A stretch of DNA of 64,000 bases from JAKVKY01 sp964293585 (GTDB lineage: Bacteria; Bacillota; Negativicutes; Acidaminococcales; Acidaminococcaceae): NCBI GenBank assembly GCA_964293585.1, contig CAXYYS010000001.1, positions 1 through 64,000 of the forward strand. Reading direction: 5' to 3'. The position numbers and the translations under genes are program-made. The notes under the pieces are model-generated. The model made no database searches. It worked only from the letters and a program-made list of their open reading frames with translations, and was not told the origin of the DNA. Below, one piece after another: positions 51,221-60,171 of this stretch (position 1 is the stretch's first letter; every line of letters begins with the position of its first letter).

Positions 51221-51979
51221 ATGGATTTACGAAAATTATTTTTACTTCTGGCCGCCCTGGTCATCCTTTTCTTACAGCCGCTGTGGGAGCGTCCCAAGCT
51301 TAATCCGGAGCTGCCGCCCGGCGGTAATTTTGACTTGACGGCTTTTAAGTTGCAATTGCCTGTGGCACAAGAGGGCAGGATGCAGGAAATTTTACCGGCC
51401 GTCTTAGCCGGCAGACAAGGGTTTACTAACAGTTATTTTTACACGGACCGGCAGGATGGTTCCATGACCATGATGGTACCCAAAACCGGCGCGGTTTCTC
51501 CCAACTCCCGGCATTGCCGGACCGAACTGCGGGAAATGACCGAAGGCTGGCTGCCTTTTGGCGTCCATACCCTGGAAGCCACCGTGCGGGTAACTCAGGT
51601 ACAGAACCACACGGTGCTGGGACAGATTTATCAGGCGGGAGCGGTGCATAAACCATTATGCCTGCTGGCCTATTTTGCAGACGGGACAGTGAAGCTGATC
51701 ATGAACCGGGACCCGGCAGGCGGACAGGCTGTGACTACCGAGGTGGCGAAGGTACAGCCCGGAGCACAGTTTAAATATGTCCTGGAGCTGAGTGACCTGA
51801 ACCTGGCGGTGAATGTGGACGGGCGCACTACCAATCTGCAAGTGCCGCTGGTTTATGGCGGCAAAAAGTTTTATTTTAAAGCCGGCAACTACGACCAGGA
51901 TTCCCAGGCTGGACCTGTTGCAACCCTTCCTGACGCCGAGGTACATTTTTATCAGCTCGCACTCAAACATCAGGGCTAA
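51221..51979 (+). CDS. Polysaccharide lyase family 7-like (alginate lyase 2) protein
   Basis: 252 aa. A signal anchor or signal peptide (residues 5-20) precedes a jelly-roll domain. Of the three conserved PL7 strands, RTELR (100-104) and YFKAGNYDQ (218-226, catalytic Tyr) are present; the middle one reads QIY (135-137) rather than QIH, so the residue usually acting as catalytic His is Tyr. It may be an altered lyase, a binding protein, or a lyase acting on a different uronate. ATG 51221 with GTGGAGG is chosen; the frame is open 73 codons further upstream as a shadow of the lipase leader. Confidence 0.82.
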   Translation: MDLRKLFLLLAALVILFLQPLWERPKLNPELPPGGNFDLTAFKLQLPVAQEGRMQEILPAVLAGRQGFTNSYFYTDRQDGSMTMMVPKTGAVSPNSRHCRTELREMTEGWLPFGVHTLEATVRVTQVQNHTVLGQIYQAGAVHKPLCLLAYFADGTVKLIMNRDPAGGQAVTTEVAKVQPGAQFKYVLELSDLNLAVNVDGRTTNLQVPLVYGGKKFYFKAGNYDQDSQAGPVATLPDAEVHFYQLALKHQG

Positions 51980-51999
51980 GCGAAAACTGTTCTGAGTTT

Positions 52000-53379
52000 T
52001 TAAATTCTGGGCTGATTGTCACTTGTGCCGGAGGGGCTGCCGGTAGAAAATTTTCTCTGGACATAGAGCAGCCTGCCTGCTTGCAGGATAGCGGAAATTA
52101 AGATGCCCAGGATCAGTCCCTGCCAGTAGCCATAAGGACCGTGGCCCCGTCCCACGTCTAAGTAGTAACCCAGCGGCAGGCAGAGGCCCCAATAGGCAAT
52201 CAGGGAAGCGACAAAACCAAATTTGACATCCTTGTAACCGCGCAGGATTCCCTGGATGGGGGCAGCAGTGGCGTCAAGCAGCTGGAAAAAGGCCGCATAG
52301 AAAAGAAAATGCTGGGTCAGGATGAGCATGGAACCGTGGGCGCCGTAAAATAAAGCGATATACCGGCTGCCGGCCAGTAAAATCACGACAAACAAGAGTG
52401 CCAGGGTCAGATTGGCGCCGACGCCTATCTTGGCATAATGTACGGCGCTGGCATAACGTTTGGCTCCTACTTCTACGCCGATGATGATGGTTAAAGCCAG
52501 GGAAAAGCTTAGCGGCAGCATATACAGGAGGCCTTCAAAATTAATGGCGGCTTCGTGGGCGCCGATAGTTTCCGTGCCAAACTTGGCCATGCATAAACCG
52601 ACGATACCCCAGATGCTGGTCTCTAACAGGATGGCCAGTCCGGAAGGGATACCCAGGCGCAGATGTTCTTTGAGCAAGGCCAAGGAAAACGGCTGCCGCT
52701 GTTCCAGGTGTAAAGCCTGGAGGGGCGGTAATTTTTTTAACAGCAGGATAAAGGCCAGCATGAGCAGCCAGCAGGTAATGGATGTACCGTAACCAGCGCC
52801 CGGTCCTCCCAGGGCCGGGAACCCGCATTTGCCGAAAATGAGGATATAATTAAAGAACACATTGACCGGAAAGGTCAACAAAAATAATTTCATGGTCAGT
52901 TGAGGATAGCCCAGGGTGTCTACCAGGGAACGCAGGATGATGTTGATGAAGAACGGGATGATGCCCCAGGCTACACCGGCCAGATATTGGAGGGCGATAG
53001 TATGCACCGCAGGCGTCAACTGTAACTGTTGTAAAAGCGTATCCAGGGTCAGTACGCCCGTCACGATAATGCCCAGGCCCAGACCACAGGCCAGGTAGAT
53101 GCCGTTCCAGAAACTGCCGCTGATAGCTTCCCGTTTACCTGCTCCCAAAAATTGGGCGACAATTGGCGTCAAGGCCATCAGGATACCATTCAAACCGGTG
53201 AAGACCGGCATCCAGATATTACCGGCGATAGCCACACCGGCCAGGCTTTCAGCGCCGGCATGACCGCTCATGACCGTATCGGCCACGCTCATACCCATGA
53301 TAGTTATCTGGGTAATGAAAATGGGCAGCATGACCTGCAGGATATTTTTAAGTTTGGCGGAGGTGTTTTCTAAGTGCAT
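52000..53379 (-). CDS. MATE family multidrug efflux protein
   Basis: 459 aa. About twelve membrane helices. The start LQVMLPIFITQITIMGMSVADTVMSGHAGAESLAGVAIA and the internal GYGTSITCW and GAKRYASAVHYA-like segments match the NorM/DinF-type antiporters, which expel cationic compounds using sodium or proton gradients. AAGGACAAGG lies before the ATG. Substrates cannot be predicted. It is divergent from mntH and converges with the alginate-lyase-like gene. Confidence 0.93.
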   Translation of the reverse strand: MHLENTSAKLKNILQVMLPIFITQITIMGMSVADTVMSGHAGAESLAGVAIAGNIWMPVFTGLNGILMALTPIVAQFLGAGKREAISGSFWNGIYLACGLGLGIIVTGVLTLDTLLQQLQLTPAVHTIALQYLAGVAWGIIPFFINIILRSLVDTLGYPQLTMKLFLLTFPVNVFFNYILIFGKCGFPALGGPGAGYGTSITCWLLMLAFILLLKKLPPLQALHLEQRQPFSLALLKEHLRLGIPSGLAILLETSIWGIVGLCMAKFGTETIGAHEAAINFEGLLYMLPLSFSLALTIIIGVEVGAKRYASAVHYAKIGVGANLTLALLFVVILLAGSRYIALFYGAHGSMLILTQHFLFYAAFFQLLDATAAPIQGILRGYKDVKFGFVASLIAYWGLCLPLGYYLDVGRGHGPYGYWQGLILGILISAILQAGRLLYVQRKFSTGSPSGTSDNQPRI

Positions 53380-53467
53380 GGGTCCTTGTCCTTGTGCTTT
53401 CCTTCAAATTAAACTATACTGGTATTAAACAGTGGCTAAACAGGTCTATTGTACCGTACCTCAAAAT

Positions 53468-53551
53468 TAGTTGCAACTATTTGCCCGGCAGTTTTAAGGC
53501 CGGGTGTTTATTTAAAAAGTAGAAAGGAACTGCAGGCAGGTGTAACCTGCC
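53468..53551 (+). promoter_or_regulatory. Palindrome and hairpins in the mntH leader
   Basis: Three structures lie upstream of mntH: a perfect 12-base palindrome TAGTTGCAACTA (53468-53479), a hairpin CCCGGC/GCCGGG (53484-53489, 53499-53504) followed by a TTTATTT tract, and a perfect hairpin GGCAGGT-GTA-ACCTGCC (53535-53551) just before the start. The first could be a repressor site (for example for a metal-sensing regulator) and the others part of a regulated leader; this is inference. Confidence 0.45.
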
Positions 53552-53562
53552 GTTAACTGAAA

Positions 53563-54825
53563 ATGATAAATAAAATTCGCGCTTTTTTCCAGGACCATGA
53601 TCTGACCAGTTTCCGGGCCCGGGAATTTTTAAGTTATTTGGGACCTGGCATCCTGGTCACGGTAGGTTTCATCGATCCAGGTAACTGGGCCAGTAATATG
53701 GCGGCAGGTGCCGACTACGGCTACACGCTGCTCTGGATGGTAACTTTGAGTACCATTATGCTGATTCTGTTACAACACAATGCTGCCCATCTTGGCATTG
53801 TGACCGGCGATTGCTTGTCCGAAGCTGCTACGAGATATTTGCCGCGGCCCCTGAGCAGGTTTGTTCTGGGTACGGCGATCCTGGCGGCTGCCGCGACGGT
53901 TATGGCGGAACTTTTGGGTGGTGCTATTGCGCTGCAGATGCTTTTTAACCTGCCGCTGACGGCCGGAGCGGTGCTTTTAGCAGGGTTCTGTCTCTATCTG
54001 CTCTGGTCTAACTCGTATAATAAGCTGGAGAAAATTATTGTAGCTTTCGTTTCTCTGATCGGTCTGAGTTTTTTGGCAGAACTGGCGCTGGTTAAGGTAG
54101 ACTGGGGCGCTTCCCTGCAAAGCTGGGTAACGCCGGCCTTTCCTTCCGGTTCGCTGCTGGTGATTGCCAGTGTACTGGGCGCAGTGGTCATGCCGCACAA
54201 TCTGTTCCTGCACAGCGAGGTCATCCAAAGCCGGCAGTGGAACCTGGAAAATGAGACTGTAATTGCCAGGCAGTTACGGTTTGAGTTTCTGGACACGTTG
54301 TTTTCCATGGGCATCGGCTGGGCGATTAACAGTGCGATGATTATCATCGCGGCCGTAGTTTTTTATACCTATCATTTACAAGTAACGGATTTAAAACAGG
54401 CCGTGGACATGCTCCGGCCCATCCTGGGCAACTATGCGGCCCTTCTTTTTGCCGTGGCGTTATTGTTGTCAGGTATCGCCAGTACAACTACTGCTTGTAT
54501 GGCTGCCGGCAGTATCTTTGCCGGTCTGTTCGCAGAGCCTTATGATATTGAGGACCGGCATTCCCGGGTAGGCGTACTGCTGGTTATAGTATTGGCCTTG
54601 ATAAGTATTTTTCTGCTCCAGGATCCTTTCCAGGGTCTGATTTATAGTCAGATGGCCCTGTCCCTGCAACTGCCCTGGACTATCGGCATCCAGTATTATC
54701 TGACCAGTTCAGCCAGGGTCATGGGTAAATTTGCCAACAGTACCCGCAGTAAGATCTTACTTGGTTTAATTGGTATTTTTGTGGTTATCCTGAATCTTTT
54801 TCTGCTAGGGGAGATGTTGTTTTAA
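53563..54825 (+). CDS. mntH: Nramp-family divalent metal transporter
   Basis: 420 aa, 11 predicted helices. The metal-binding DPGN (38-41, in GFIDPGNWASN) and the helix-6 motif MPHNLFLHS are intact, as in proton-coupled manganese/iron importers. The ATG has no clear Shine-Dalgarno sequence within the usual window; AAAGGAA is 34 bases upstream, on the other side of a hairpin. Whether it carries manganese, iron or another divalent ion is not known; in this family the symbol mntH is used for the bacterial members. Confidence 0.92.
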   Translation: MINKIRAFFQDHDLTSFRAREFLSYLGPGILVTVGFIDPGNWASNMAAGADYGYTLLWMVTLSTIMLILLQHNAAHLGIVTGDCLSEAATRYLPRPLSRFVLGTAILAAAATVMAELLGGAIALQMLFNLPLTAGAVLLAGFCLYLLWSNSYNKLEKIIVAFVSLIGLSFLAELALVKVDWGASLQSWVTPAFPSGSLLVIASVLGAVVMPHNLFLHSEVIQSRQWNLENETVIARQLRFEFLDTLFSMGIGWAINSAMIIIAAVVFYTYHLQVTDLKQAVDMLRPILGNYAALLFAVALLLSGIASTTTACMAAGSIFAGLFAEPYDIEDRHSRVGVLLVIVLALISIFLLQDPFQGLIYSQMALSLQLPWTIGIQYYLTSSARVMGKFANSTRSKILLGLIGIFVVILNLFLLGEMLF

Positions 54826-54965
54826 ATTTGACTGATTATGTCTGATTTTGACTAATTAAGCGCTTTTCTTCCTCACCCGTTTTGTTATAATAAAATCAAG
54901 CTCAATATCGAGTACGGACAGTAGCCTGATTTTAATTCTAAATCCCTAATGGGTGGGAGGTTATC

Positions 54966-55415
54966 GTGTTACACTTTCCTACTAAAAATAGCCAGCCTAA
55001 GTTTTCAGTGACCGACAGGTCCCGAGGTTTTGTAAAACCTTTAGTCCTGGTGGTGGAAGACCAGGAAATAAATGCCGATTTATTACGGCAATTATTACAT
55101 AAAGTAGGTATTTGTTGCGCCTGGGCGCGCAACGGCGCAGAAGCGGTGGAGATGTTCCTGGAAGCAAGTCCGGGAACCTTCCAGGCCATCCTGATGGATA
55201 TTCAGATGCCGGTAATGGATGGCATTGCTGCAACCAGGGTCATCCGGGGGCTGCCACGTTTTGATGCGGCGCTGGTTCCTATTATTGCCACCACGGCTTT
55301 ACATGGTCAGGAAGAGAAAAAGAAGTTTTATCAGGCCGGCATGAACGGGTATATGGGTAAACCTTATAGCCACGAAAAATTAATTGCTGCTTTGCAAAAG
55401 CATGCGTTAGCGTAA
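54966..55415 (+). CDS. Orphan single-domain response regulator (receiver)
   Basis: 149 aa. A 25-residue leader precedes one receiver domain with all key residues: acidic pair E31-D32, phosphorylation site D78 in MDIQMPVMDG, T109/T110, and K132 in GKPYS. There is no output domain and no histidine kinase beside it. It most resembles receiver domains of hybrid kinases. GTG 54966 behind GGGAGG, with an extended -10 (TG-T-TATAAT, 54896-54901) 65 bases upstream. It could pass phosphate to another protein or act by protein binding. Confidence 0.88.
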   Translation: MLHFPTKNSQPKFSVTDRSRGFVKPLVLVVEDQEINADLLRQLLHKVGICCAWARNGAEAVEMFLEASPGTFQAILMDIQMPVMDGIAATRVIRGLPRFDAALVPIIATTALHGQEEKKKFYQAGMNGYMGKPYSHEKLIAALQKHALA

Positions 55416-55421
55416 AATATC

Positions 55422-55456
55422 AGGAAGCTGAGGAAAAAACTTCAGCTTCCTTTTTT
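55422..55456 (+). terminator. Terminator after the receiver gene
   Basis: AGGAAGCTGA (55422-55431) pairs with TCAGCTTCCT (55442-55451), followed by TTTTTT. Confidence 0.9.
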
Positions 55457-55505
55457 GATGGCGGCAGCTAATAAAAAATGTTACAATAGTTAAAAGGAGG
55501 CTGCC

Positions 55506-56126
55506 ATGAAGAAACTGCTGTCGTTAGGAATTTTACTGATGCTGGTATTGCTTTGTGCCGGCTGTGCCCTGGGGGTAACACGTGCCCCTGGCGGGGTGCC
55601 GCAACCGGCGGTGCAGACCCTGGGCCTGGTTAAATTTACTTTCCCGGTATACCGCCAGGCTTCAGACCGGGAAGATCAGTTTGTTTTATGGCTGGAAGAT
55701 CCTTGTACCGGTACTCACTTTAAAACTTTAGCGGTCACGTCTTATACGGCGACCCAGGGATTTAAAAAAGATCCCGGTATCCTACCGGTATGGGAGCAGC
55801 ATGCAGGGATAGCTTTCATGACCGGTCCCAGGGAAAAAGATGTGAATGCCATGCTGGTGGCGACACCACCGGCAGGTATGCGAACCTATCTTTGGTATTG
55901 TGATAATGATGCAGGGACCGAGGCAATGCCGGCCCAAACTTATCATTATTATTTGGAAGGCAATAGCAAAAAAGCGGCGCATGTCCTGTACGCCGGTACG
56001 ATCACGATTGGAAGCCAGCCTGATCAGAGCCAGGGACTGGCAGAAACGGTTCAGGGCGTACAACCTCAAGTAGTGGGCACGATCCATGCTACTTTCTTTC
56101 CCCGTGGTTACCGTCAGGCTTTCTAA
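55506..56126 (+). CDS. Putative lipoprotein, unknown function
   Basis: 206 aa. The hydrophobic start MKKLLSLGILLMLVLLCAGC suggests a lipoprotein with the acylated Cys at residue 20, although Cys at -3 is unusual for a lipobox. The remainder is a soluble exported domain with no motif I recognise. AAAGGAGG precedes the ATG and an extended -10 (TG-T-TACAAT) lies just upstream. It converges with the RqcH gene across a bidirectional hairpin. Confidence 0.65.
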   Translation: MKKLLSLGILLMLVLLCAGCALGVTRAPGGVPQPAVQTLGLVKFTFPVYRQASDREDQFVLWLEDPCTGTHFKTLAVTSYTATQGFKKDPGILPVWEQHAGIAFMTGPREKDVNAMLVATPPAGMRTYLWYCDNDAGTEAMPAQTYHYYLEGNSKKAAHVLYAGTITIGSQPDQSQGLAETVQGVQPQVVGTIHATFFPRGYRQAF

Positions 56127-56145
56127 AATATTTACCGTAAAAAAT

Positions 56146-56211
56146 ACTTCCCCCGGTACCTGTTCACCAAAATTCGTTTCAAGCGACTGGTGAAAGGTGC
56201 GCGGAGGAAGT
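56146..56211. terminator. Long imperfect hairpin between convergent genes
   Basis: Outer ACTTCC/GGAAGT, then ACCT/AGGT and TTCACCA/TGGTGAA around a loop. T-rich tracts follow on both strands (ATTTTTTACGG on the minus strand, TTTTG on the plus strand), consistent with termination of both the lipoprotein gene and rqcH. Confidence 0.6.
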
Positions 56212-56224
56212 TTTGCACAGGCAG

Positions 56225-57970
56225 TTAATTTTTAGTGGCAGTCTTGCTTAATAAGGTTTGTACTTTTTCTGTTTCCGGGGTGGCGTAGTAGGTGGTTTGA
56301 TGAGTGTAGATGACAAAACCCGGTTTACTGCCGGCCGGTTTTTTGACAAATTTACGCTGGGTACAGTCTACTGGAACCTGGCTGCCGGAACGTCCCTTGC
56401 TGAAATAAGCGGCTAACAGTACCGCTGCTTGCAAGGCCGAGGTTTCCGGGGCAGGCAGGGAAGTTTTAATCAGCACATGGCTGCCGGGAATATTTTTCGT
56501 ATGCAGCCAGTAGTCATTACCCGTGCCAACCTTAAAAGTTACATAATCATTCTGTTTATTATTCTTTCCAATATAGATGGTGGTCTGTTCGCTAAAATGC
56601 AGGCGCAGGGGAGTGGATTTTCCAGCCGCGGCCTGTTTCTTCCTGGGTACAGGTAAAAATCCCGCCTGGCGCAATTCCTGTTTAATATCTTCCACGTCCG
56701 GACGGGTGGTGGCCGAAAGCAGGCTGGCATCAATACTGTTCAGATAATCCAGGGTAGCTTGCGCACTTTGCAGCTGTCCCTGAATTTCTTCTTGCGCCCG
56801 TTTATATTTATTGTAACGTTTGTAATAATGCTGGGCATTGGCGGAGGGATTCAGATTCGGATTAAGGCTGATCTGCAACAGTGCTCCTGTATAGATGCTG
56901 GGTAGTGCACATTGGGTTTGTCCCTGCTTCAGCTGATAGAGATTTGCCATCAGGGTATCGGCGATAAACTTCTGGTCTTCCGCTTTAGCGGCCGTGGCTA
57001 AATCACTCTGTAAGGCTTTTAACTTTTTTTGGAGTTTTTGAATTTCACCGGTAACTGTTTTTTGCAGCACGTCGTGTTCCGGCAGCTGAATCGGTTCCAG
57101 ATGGACGGCAAAGAGCAAGGCGTCATTAATCCCGGCAAAATTTTGGATACGGCTGCCAGCCGGTATAAAAGTTGCCTGGTACGGAAAAATAGTCTGGCAA
57201 CGATTTTGTGCCGAAATGAGAACGCTAAAAATAGTACCGGCGGTCATTTCTTTTTGCAGTTTTGTTAAGGCAGCCTGTAAATTTTTACGATCCCCGGGTG
57301 TCAAAAAAGTAGCTTTTACAGGGATGCCTGCCCGGTAAAAAATTTGTTCGGCACTGGCTTTGCCAATGCCGGTAGTAGTAGCGATAAAAGTATGCAAGAG
57401 AGTTTTATCCACAACATCTGGTAGTGACGTCACAATAGCGTCGGAATCAGTAGCCGAAATTGGCAGCCCTTTTTGGGGCGGCGGCAGGCAGTATTTTTGT
57501 CCGTGCAGGACGACCCGGTACGAATTTACCTGAGCCGAGATATGTTTTAAACTGTCGATGATATTTTCGTTTTCGGTCAGGATCAGGTTGGCATTTTTTC
57601 CGGTTAGTTCCACTACCAGTTTTTTGGTAATCAGTTTTGCACCGGCGCCTAATAAATCAATTTCAAAAATCAGGATCCGGTCCAAACCCACCTGGGAGAT
57701 CTGGGTGATGCGTCCTTCTTCTAATTGTTTCCGAAGTAACATACAGAAAGCCGGAGGACTTTCCGGATTAACAGGCAGTCTAGCAGGTACATAGATGGCA
57801 GGGGCATTGCCGCTTAAATCCAGGAGCACGGCGGTGGTGTCCTGTTCCCGCCGCAGCTGTAACAGTACGGTCTGGCTGGCTGGCATGCTAATCTTATAAA
57901 TGATACTGCCCAGGATTTCTTTCTTTAACATCACGGCCAGTTGGGCAATGGTGATTCCTTCTAAATTCAT
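56225..57970 (-). CDS. rqcH: Ribosome quality control protein RqcH (NFACT/FbpA)
   Basis: 581 aa. Recruits tRNA-Ala to stalled 50S subunits and adds C-terminal alanine tails that mark the peptide for degradation. NFACT-N begins MNLEGITIAQLAVML; a helix-hairpin part and a coiled coil (about 300-440) follow, then NFACT-R with NKQNDYVTFKVG, YWLHTKNIPGSHVLI, and the end VIYTHQTTYYATP. GGAAG before ATG 57970. The older label is fibronectin-binding protein. Acts alone here; it is divergent from an exported unknown. Confidence 0.94.
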   Translation of the reverse strand: MNLEGITIAQLAVMLKKEILGSIIYKISMPASQTVLLQLRREQDTTAVLLDLSGNAPAIYVPARLPVNPESPPAFCMLLRKQLEEGRITQISQVGLDRILIFEIDLLGAGAKLITKKLVVELTGKNANLILTENENIIDSLKHISAQVNSYRVVLHGQKYCLPPPQKGLPISATDSDAIVTSLPDVVDKTLLHTFIATTTGIGKASAEQIFYRAGIPVKATFLTPGDRKNLQAALTKLQKEMTAGTIFSVLISAQNRCQTIFPYQATFIPAGSRIQNFAGINDALLFAVHLEPIQLPEHDVLQKTVTGEIQKLQKKLKALQSDLATAAKAEDQKFIADTLMANLYQLKQGQTQCALPSIYTGALLQISLNPNLNPSANAQHYYKRYNKYKRAQEEIQGQLQSAQATLDYLNSIDASLLSATTRPDVEDIKQELRQAGFLPVPRKKQAAAGKSTPLRLHFSEQTTIYIGKNNKQNDYVTFKVGTGNDYWLHTKNIPGSHVLIKTSLPAPETSALQAAVLLAAYFSKGRSGSQVPVDCTQRKFVKKPAGSKPGFVIYTHQTTYYATPETEKVQTLLSKTATKN

Positions 57971-58010
57971 TTATTTTCTTCCTTTTGCTTACATTTACAG
58001 GTGTTTGCGG

Positions 58011-58044
58011 TTGCACTTAGTTCTTATTTACGCTATAATAAGAA
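58011..58044 (+). promoter_or_regulatory. Promoter overlapped by an inverted repeat
   Basis: TTGCAC (58011-58016), 17-base spacer, TATAAT (58034-58039). A perfect inverted repeat TTCTTAT (58021-58027) and ATAAGAA (58038-58044), ten bases apart, covers the spacer and -10, a likely repressor-operator position. Confidence 0.65.
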
Positions 58045-58100
58045 TACATTCCTTATGGTTAGTATAACACAACTTATGCTATTCGTGCGGAGGTTTTGTC

Positions 58101-58859
58101 ATGAAACAAGTATTAATTTTTCTGGCCCTGTTGTGCTTGAGCCAAACCTGTCTGGCGGTTATGCCTGTCACGGATGATAATCTTCAGGCAGCAATGCGGT
58201 ACGGTTTAGTACGGAGCAATAAGGCGGAGTTTTCGGATGACGATTTCCTGGCTCCCTGGACTGTTCCGGAAAGCGGCCTGACTAATCCTTACCGTTATAA
58301 AGAAAGAATTGTAGTCTATACGCCGTACATGCTGGCTACCCTGCAGGCCCGGAATCTGACTGTTGCTAAGCAGCAGTTTTCGCTGGCGGATATTAAAAAA
58401 TTTGTCCATGATTACGACGGTATCACTGTTATCGGCGCGGTGGTTAATACTCCGCTTTTGCTGAAAACCGGCGATTTTCACGTGGTGCTGGAACAGGGTC
58501 CGTTAACACTTTTACCTTATGCCAGCGATTTTTTAAAATCTTCCTATCTGGAGGGCCGGACTCCGGTAGCTACCGCCAAAGATTCAAAGTCAGCCTATCT
58601 GGAAGAACTTCGTTCCCGGGAGCAGGCGTTAAAGATGCAACTGCTGGCTCTGGAAAAGGACGAGCTTAAACCTGCTGACATCAATACTGCGGTAGCGACT
58701 AAGCCGTCTGCCACACTGACGGCCAAAGTGGCCAGGATTGATATGCAATATTATTTTGATAATACCAAGTTTGATCCGGCTAAACCGTATCAGATTAAGA
58801 TTAGTGATTCTTACTGTGGATCACGGACTTTTACTGTTTTACCGGCCAGGTTAAAATAA
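58101..58859 (+). CDS. Exported protein of unknown function
   Basis: 252 aa. A signal peptide (1-19, cleavage likely after CLA) precedes a soluble domain I do not recognise; the C-terminal half includes a Lys/Glu/Leu-rich helical stretch (about 160-200) and a closing beta-rich segment (VARIDMQYYFDNTKFDPAKPYQIKI is suggestive of a strand-rich domain). GCGGAGG precedes the ATG. Its own promoter overlaps an inverted repeat, so it may be regulated apart from yicC, which starts 48 bases downstream. Confidence 0.7.
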   Translation: MKQVLIFLALLCLSQTCLAVMPVTDDNLQAAMRYGLVRSNKAEFSDDDFLAPWTVPESGLTNPYRYKERIVVYTPYMLATLQARNLTVAKQQFSLADIKKFVHDYDGITVIGAVVNTPLLLKTGDFHVVLEQGPLTLLPYASDFLKSSYLEGRTPVATAKDSKSAYLEELRSREQALKMQLLALEKDELKPADINTAVATKPSATLTAKVARIDMQYYFDNTKFDPAKPYQIKISDSYCGSRTFTVLPARLK

Positions 58860-58907
58860 GCTGGCCCGTAATTAAAAAATGGCTTTTACACTATAAGGAG
58901 GATTACC

Positions 58908-59807
58908 TTGCTGCATAGTATGACAGGTTTTGGCAGGGGCAGTTACCGGGACGAGGATTTTTCTGTGGTAGTAGAGATTAAATCTGTTAACCACCGGTAT
59001 TCGGAATTTGCCATCCGGATGCCGCATTATTTAAACGCCCTGGAAGATAAGATTAAAAAAAGTGTTTTGCAGAGATGCTCCCGCGGACGTTTTGATATTT
59101 TTATCACAGCGTTGAATTCCCGGCATGAGGCGGAAGAAATCCTGGTGGACAAGGGTTTGGCCCAGGCTTATCATAAAGCTTTACAGGAAATCGGTACGGC
59201 TATCGGTGCGCCGGAGGTAACTTTTAACACGCCTGCCGAAATTTTATATTTAAGCCGCTGTCAGGATGTGCTGAACGTAGCTGAAGGCGTGGTGGATGCA
59301 GATTCACTCTGGCCCAAGGTAGAGAAGGCCCTGACCCAGGCGCTGGATATTTTAGTGGCCATGCGGGAAGCAGAAGCTGCTAATATCGTGCAAGATTTTT
59401 TAAAGCGGGCCGATATTATAGAAGCTATGCTCCAGCAAGTGGAAAAACGGAGTCCGGCTACGGTACAGGAATATGAAGGTAAGTTGCGGGAACGCGTAGA
59501 ACGCCTGCTGGCGGAAAATAATGCTCAGCTTGATCCCCAGCTCATCCTGCAGGAAGTGGCTGTTTTTGCGGACCGTACCAGTATCACGGAAGAATGTGTA
59601 CGCCTGCATAGTCATTTGAAACAGTTGCGTCAGTTCCTGAGCGGGTCCGGTCCTGTAGGCCGGAAACTGGATTTCCTGGTGCAGGAGATTAACCGGGAAG
59701 TGAACACTATTGGCTCTAAGTGCAATGATTTTGAGTTATCTGCCCAGGTGGTGGATATGAAGGCCGAGGTGGAAAAAATCAGGGAGCAGGTTCAGAATAT
59801 TGAATGA
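58908..59807 (+). CDS. yicC: YicC family protein (endoribonuclease-related)
   Basis: 299 aa. The start MTGFGRG...SVNHRYSEFAIRMP and the end LVQEINREVNTIGSKCNDFELSAQVVDMKAEVEKIREQVQN are diagnostic. Members act as metal-dependent ribonucleases in RNA decay. It starts with TTG 58908 behind AAGGAGG, giving MLHSMTGFG. It leads the conserved yicC-remA-gmk-rpoZ-coaBC block. Confidence 0.95.
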   Translation: MLHSMTGFGRGSYRDEDFSVVVEIKSVNHRYSEFAIRMPHYLNALEDKIKKSVLQRCSRGRFDIFITALNSRHEAEEILVDKGLAQAYHKALQEIGTAIGAPEVTFNTPAEILYLSRCQDVLNVAEGVVDADSLWPKVEKALTQALDILVAMREAEAANIVQDFLKRADIIEAMLQQVEKRSPATVQEYEGKLRERVERLLAENNAQLDPQLILQEVAVFADRTSITEECVRLHSHLKQLRQFLSGSGPVGRKLDFLVQEINREVNTIGSKCNDFELSAQVVDMKAEVEKIREQVQNIE

Positions 59808-59874
59808 TGCCATTTAAAGGTTGCCTTTAAGTGGTGCTGATAAAGTGGTTTAAATTTAAGGAGGATGTTTATTC

Positions 59875-60153
59875 ATGGGTATCAAGTTATTGAACATTGG
59901 GTTTGGAAATATTGTGGCGGCCAACAGGATTATTTCCATCATCAGTCCGGAATCGGCCCCGATTAAGCGTATTATCCAGGAAGCTCGCGAAAAAGGTATG
60001 CTTATTGATGCTACCTATGGCAGAAGAACCAGGGCAGTGGTTGTTACCGATAGCGGCCATGTGGTATTGTCCAGTATCCAGCCGGAAACGGTGGCTAACA
60101 GGTTGTACGACGATGAAGACGAGCAGGAACATCCTGACAAGGATGAAAAATAA
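59875..60153 (+). CDS. remA: RemA/DUF370 family DNA-binding regulator
   Basis: 92 aa. MGIKLLNIGFGNIVAANRI, PIKRIIQEAREKGMLIDATYGRRTRAVVV and the VLSSIQPETVANRL end are the whole family consensus; the last 15 residues are an acidic tail. In Bacillus the homologue activates matrix and osmoprotection genes by binding DNA as a ring. AAGGAGG precedes the ATG. Whether it has that role here is unknown. Confidence 0.95.
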   Translation: MGIKLLNIGFGNIVAANRIISIISPESAPIKRIIQEAREKGMLIDATYGRRTRAVVVTDSGHVVLSSIQPETVANRLYDDEDEQEHPDKDEK

Positions 60154-60171
60154 GATGGAGGCTCACTTACT

